From Pochonia chlamydosporia 170 (lineage: Eukaryota > Ascomycota > Sordariomycetes > Hypocreales > Clavicipitaceae): DNA of 64,000 nt. The translations under genes were made by a program, and so were the position numbers. The stretch's first letter is position 1. Every line of letters begins with the position of its first letter. Below the pieces are notes generated by a model, which was given only the letters and a program-made list of their open reading frames with translations, ran no database searches and was not told the origin of the DNA. Positions 62,539 through 64,000 of the stretch are shown in pieces. The stretch spans positions 1-64,000 of the forward strand of contig NW_019154056.1 of NCBI RefSeq assembly GCF_001653235.2. The letters are read 5' to 3'.

Positions 62539-64000
62539 ATGAGACGGCCATCATCAGTCCCCCTTTTCCTACCGGCATCAAAAGAGCTTGTGCGTTCCCG
62601 AGTGATGGCGCGCCCACCCAGTGCGATTGATCAACACCGTGACTACGTCACCCATCTTTACCTCAACGGTGTCTCGCGGAGCAGGATCAAGCACAAGCTT
62701 CGAAAGCACCATTATGTCACCGCCAATCTCAGCACAATTTCTCGCCGAATCGCGAGCTGGGATCTCCCGCGTCAGCAAACTCGCACCAAAGAAACTCCAG
62801 AACTGATCGAGACCACCCGCGACCTGATATTTCGCGTTGGGCTTACCGAGAAACAAACACTGAGCGTTTTACAGAGGCAGGGTTGGCCGATCACGAAACG
62901 AGGTCTGAAGCGGATCAGGCTACACCCGGACCGCCGCTGGGTACGCAGGATCAATAGCGATGAAGAGCGCCTTGCGCTACTGGAAAAGACAGAGCAGGTC
63001 ATTATCGAAATGACACGCCGGTCTAATGCCATTTCCGGATATGGAAAAAGTCTCCTTCAGCCTTATCTTCGTCAACAAAAGCAGCTCTGGGTGCCTAGAG
63101 ACCCTCTCTTTGCGATGTACAAAATTATGTTCCCGAATGAGATCGAGATGCGGAAAAGAATGTTCCGCAGAAAGAAGGGACAGTTTCTTGTGCCGGGACC
63201 GAACTACCAGTGGTGTATTGACGGCCATGACAAACTCAAAGCGTATGGTTTCGAGATCTATGCCGCGATCGACGCTTACTCCCGCAACATTATCTGGTTC
63301 TATGTCGGCCACTCGGCAACGACCGCCTTGAGCGTTTTAAAACAATACTTGGCCGCCTGTGACGCATACGGAATTCGGCCATGGTATCTGCAGGCAGATA
63401 GAGGTAGCGAAACGCCACTGGTCGCCGCGGCCCATTGGAACTTTGCTTTGGCGGCAGATGGACGAGTGGAGTGGAATGGGCGGGTCTTTCAGCAAGGAAA
63501 GCGCCTAAAGGATTCTTACAAGGCTGGACCAAGCACCAAGAACGTCAAAATAGAGAAATGGTGGGAGAGTATGCTGCACATCTCCTCCCGGCAGTGGGTT
63601 GACTACTTTGGGGAGCTCGCCAGAGACGGTGACTTCGATGGCGATATGTTGGAGGATCAGATTGCCTATCTACGCAGTATATGAAGATATATTACGCCAA
63701 GAACTGTTCGACTTTGTGGAGGCGTGGAATCTTCATCGAATCCGCCTTCAGAAGAATCGTCCCCACGTGGTTCACGGCCAGCCCTGGATGAACTACCATT
63801 ACCCAGATCCCGACAAGGCGTGCAACTGGGGTATCCCCATTGACCACTCAGTTCTGGCTGAATTAGAGCGGCCATTGGCTGACATCGATGTTAATACTTG
63901 CTTAGAGCCAGAGACAAAAGATTGGTGCCGCCGAGTCCTTGTCGAAATGGGCTACAACCACGTTGCCCTTGGAACTCACCATGAGCCTGACAAATTGCGG
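62539..64000 (+). pseudogene. DDE integrase-core transposase (IS3EU-like), frame change, cut by window edge
   Basis: First ATG at 62539; an in-frame ATG at 62605 (MARPPSAIDQHRDYV) fits the family better. An N-terminal helix-turn-helix region ('SRSRIKHKLRKHHYVTANLSTISRRI') is followed by 'MRKRMFRRKKGQFLVPGPNYQWCIDGHDKLKAYGFEIYAAIDAYSRNIIWFYVG' (first Asp pair; positions about 63171-63330). 'YLQADRGSETPL' (second Asp) and 'KIEKWWESM' (Glu) come next. The open frame stops at 63684, but 'YEDILRQELFDFVEAWNLHRIRLQKNRPHVVHGQPW' continues in another frame to the window end. This is either a 1-2 base indel near 63675 or an intron of about 46 nt (GTGACT...ACGCAG). Eukaryotic IS3EU-type elements carry this integrase core. 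The 3' end lies outside the window. Confidence 0.7.

Overview
The window looks like a transposon-rich accessory region of a filamentous ascomycete, probably a Sordariomycete; the genus is inference. Supporting features are short GT-AG introns (about 50-75 nt) with CTAAC-type branch points, a fungal bZIP regulator, an OrsD-type zinc-finger fragment, a DUF3435 recombinase relic, a GH29-CBM6 secreted fucosidase and an MFS sugar transporter. No bacterial-type operons, CRISPR arrays, rRNA or tRNA genes were seen.

Layout. 0.4-9.2 kb: a solo LTR with perfect target duplication, an unrecognised two-exon gene whose stop codon comes from an LTR fragment, a bZIP gene, a second LTR family, a decayed DUF3435 gene, a truncated pogo/Fot transposase and a small SET-like ORF. 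9.3-17.1 kb: a Tc1/mariner element with two adjacent nonsense codons, an OrsD fragment, a frameshifted Ginger-like integrase gene, and a complete MULE (82-bp terminal repeats) inserted just upstream of that gene. 17.5-26.2 kb: a Helitron Rep/Pif1 helicase gene (one intron, one late frameshift) facing two unrecognised ORFs. 27-35 kb: a three-exon small gene, a C-terminally truncated hAT, a MITE made of ATCGAT words and another hAT with one frameshift. 35.6-37.7 kb: a four-exon secreted alpha-L-fucosidase. 39.2-49.9 kb: a nest of hAT elements centred on a near-perfect 2.5-kb inverted duplication. 51.9-54.3 kb: a large fusion of a PD-(D/E)XK-like domain with a kinase-like domain. 55-62 kb: a solo LTR, a 562-bp hAT MITE with perfect 8-bp target duplication, then a divergent pair (MFS sugar transporter and intronless cytosolic GH29 fucosidase) and a four-exon Cys-containing gene. 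62.5 kb to the edge: a DDE integrase-core transposase.

The host genes that fit together are the two fucosidases and the transporter. One GH29 is secreted and carries a CBM6. The other lacks a signal peptide and is divergent from the transporter. The shared promoter holds four copies of the 7-mer CCGTCGG/CCGACGG, and a fifth lies 263 bp upstream of the secreted fucosidase 22 kb away. This suggests a fucoside uptake and degradation module split by transposon accumulation. The most unusual structure is the hAT inverted duplication: a full-length copy abuts a truncated inverted copy, differing in length by one base, and resembles the half of a 'double-Ds' configuration. All functional assignments come from reading motifs by eye; no database search was run.
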